Assembly (NCBI RefSeq): GCF_000316625.1
Contig: NC_019676.1
Coordinates: 4,668,501-4,732,500, forward strand
Length of the DNA stretch: 64,000 nucleotides
Source: Nostoc sp. PCC 7107
GTDB taxonomy: Bacteria > Cyanobacteriota > Cyanobacteriia > Cyanobacteriales > Nostocaceae
Direction of reading: 5' to 3'
Shown: one piece after another, positions 62,796-64,000 of the stretch
Layout: each line of letters begins with the position of its first letter
Numbering within the stretch: position 1 is the first letter of the stretch
The notes under the pieces: generated by a model
The model's input: only the letters and a program-made list of their open reading frames with translations
Database searches by the model: none
Told to the model about the DNA's origin: nothing
Position numbers and translations under genes: made by a program

Positions 62796-63071
62796 ATGAA
62801 ACCGAATTATCGGCGTTGTATTAGTTGCCGCAAAGTCGGCTTGAAGCAAGACTTTTGGCGGATTGTCCGCGTCTTTCCGTCTGGAAAGGTACAATTAGAT
62901 GAGGGCATGGGGCGTTCTGCCTATATTTGTCCGCAAGTAACTTGCTTGCAAGCGGCAAACAAAAAGAATAGATTAGGGCGATCGCTACAAGCATCAGTGC
63001 CAGAAGCACTGTATCAAACATTGTGGCAACGTCTAGCTCCAAGTCATCACCAAAATCAAATACCAGGTTGA
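62796..63071 (+). CDS. ylxR: YlxR family (RnpM) RNA-binding protein
   Basis: A 91-residue DUF448/YlxR protein: RRCISCRKVGLKQDFWRIVR, then GRSAYICPQVTCLQAANKKN and LGRSLQASVPEALYQTL. The C-x2-C and C-x5-C pairs are typical. YlxR is encoded between nusA and infB in many bacteria; recent work in Gram-positives links it to RNase P control. The ATG at 62796 has no strong Shine-Dalgarno. Confidence 0.9.
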   Translation: MKPNYRRCISCRKVGLKQDFWRIVRVFPSGKVQLDEGMGRSAYICPQVTCLQAANKKNRLGRSLQASVPEALYQTLWQRLAPSHHQNQIPG

Positions 63072-63225
63072 AAAACTTGGTGGTAGTAATCCCCAGAGGA
63101 TTGTAACGAAAGCCGAACTACTCGTGCCGAAGATATACCCTCTGCAATTGTCGGGGTTAGTGCCAAAATAGTAAATGGGTGTAGTCAGCAAGCGGCTCTT
63201 TAATTTAAAAAGGAACGAAGCAATA

Positions 63226-63358
63226 CTCCCAAAAAGTTTTACTCGATTGTGTTGTGGAAGACTCAGAATCAGCAAAACAAAAAACTACAGAATGGCAACC
63301 TGGTAGCGCTCAGGCGCAGTTCGGCATCAAAAGTTCTCGTAAAAACTTTTTATGGGAG
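63226..63358 (+). promoter_or_regulatory. Foldable leader of infB
   Basis: CTCCCAAAAAGTTTTAC (63226-63242) pairs with GTAAAAACTTTTTATGGGAG (63339-63358) with two or three unpaired bases, closing a loop of about 96 bases that includes AGCGCT/GGCGC pairing. A second stem GGATGG/CCATCC (63472-63512 region) follows before the infB ATG. The 465-base gap 63072-63536 has no supported gene; a 73-codon plus-strand frame here lacks similarity. It may regulate infB translation. Confidence 0.5.
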
Positions 63359-63536
63359 CCAATCAACCGCCATCTTCGGCGTAGATGCCAACGTTAACCC
63401 GAAACATCTCTCTTTCCTGATTGGAGGCACCGGCAAAATTACCAAGGGCAACCGAAAAACAGTGATCTAAGGATGGAGATGTCGCACACCCAGGCAACCA
63501 TCCGCCAAAAAACTGTAAATTAAAGGGGAAGAGTGG

Positions 63537-64000
63537 ATGAACAACGGCAAAGTTAGAATCTATGAATTATCAAAGGAATTGAATTTGGATAACAAAGAGC
63601 TATTAGCAATTTGCGACCAGCTCAATATTGCGGTCAAAAGCCATAGCAGCACTATTTCAGAATCAGAGGCAGAACATATCCGGACGGCTGCCGAAAAATT
63701 GGCAGTAACGAATGGAACACCTAAAAGAGAACTAGGAACAACCACCAACAAACCAAATTCACACCAAACTGGCTCTCATAGCCGACCTGCACCACCACAC
63801 AAACAACAAATTTTGGAAATTCGTAAACCCAAAATATTGAGAAATCCTAACACCAATGCCCCAGAGGCATCAGTTGCTACTAATACTCAATTTGCTTCTT
63901 CTGAAGTCAATTCTCCAGCACCTCCACGGCCCTTTGCTACACCAGTCTCATCCATGAAGCCGACGGCACCAACCCGACCTGTACCCCGGAATCAGTCTGA
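63537..64000 (+). CDS. infB: Translation initiation factor IF-2, N-terminal part (cut by window edge)
   Basis: From ATG 63537 (AAAGGGGAAGAG upstream) the frame stays open to base 64000: [20 protein letters not shown], then [20 protein letters not shown], the IF2 N-terminal domain. A Pro/Ser/Thr/Asn-rich linker follows ([38 protein letters not shown]), as in long cyanobacterial IF-2. The GTPase domain lies beyond the window. Third core gene of the rimP-nusA-infB operon. Confidence 0.93.
   Translation, partial: MNNGKVRIYELSKELNLDNKELLAICDQLNIAVKSHSSTISESEAEHIRTAAEKLAVTNGTPKRELGTTTNKPNSHQTGSHSRPAPPHKQQILEIRKPKILRNPNTNAPEASVATNTQFASSEVNSPAPPRPFATPVSSMKPTAPTRPVPRNQS

Noticed and set aside
63249-63470. 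73-codon plus-strand frame in the ylxR-infB gap
   Set aside because: It starts at TTG, has no recognisable domain and runs through the predicted stem, so a structured leader is the better explanation.

Overview
The window reads as chromosome of a filamentous, heterocyst-type cyanobacterium of the Nostoc/Anabaena group. Supporting signs are the frequent palindrome GCGATCGC (HIP1), a moderately AT-rich composition, cyanobacterial marker genes (flavodiiron Flv3, cyanophycin genes cphB-cphA, RpaB, NblB-like HEAT protein, CCB-type cytochrome assembly factor, group 2 sigma factor, DUF760), large Ser/Thr kinases with WD40 propellers, Uma2 proteins, and the dense small-repeat load of Nostocaceae. From memory, much of the gene order resembles the Anabaena PCC 7120 chromosome around its carB, dps, sigD, nblB, cphBA, argH and flv3A genes; this was not checked.

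Layout. 1-11.4 kb: end of a DUF29 gene, flv3, coaX, an alpha/beta hydrolase, a Nudix hydrolase, a small basic protein with its own promoter and terminator, argH, larB, a peptide-type ABC binding lipoprotein, ispF and trmD. 11.4-15.8 kb: a long structured leader with an NtcA-type box, then cphB-cphA (nitrogen storage as cyanophycin). 16-31 kb: tatA, a membrane Ser/Thr kinase, cbiT, cdsA, a DUF2993 protein, an RluB-like synthase overlapping a RodZ-like gene, malQ, a second Nudix gene, a pentapeptide-repeat/RidA fusion, an acyltransferase, a Uma2 protein, radA and rpaB. 31-45 kb: CCB-type factor, DUF456 protein, kinase-WD40, Uma2, nblB-like gene, CBS protein, mutT, DUF760, sigma factor, carB and a Dps with an altered ferroxidase site.

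45-57 kb is the accessory stretch. It holds a 2Fe-2S protein, a DUF433/DUF5615 pair whose second gene is split by a MITE, phnD-phnC-phnE, a decayed UPF0175 antitoxin, a second kinase-WD40 gene with an in-frame insert and recently duplicated blades, a MazF-type toxin-antitoxin pair, and an IS630-family element sitting inside a 21-bp tandem repeat array. 57-64 kb returns to core genes: an SDH-type membrane protease, a peptidoglycan-binding protein, a large membrane protein of unknown role, then rimP-nusA-ylxR-infB (translation and transcription factors), with infB running off the right edge.

The strongest unusual observations are the MITE insertion whose removal exactly restores a 121-codon reading frame, the IS630 insertion in the 21-bp array, the pentapeptide-RidA fusion, the His-for-Asp change in Dps, the cphBA leader, and a long foldable leader before infB. 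I found no CRISPR array, tRNA or rRNA gene.
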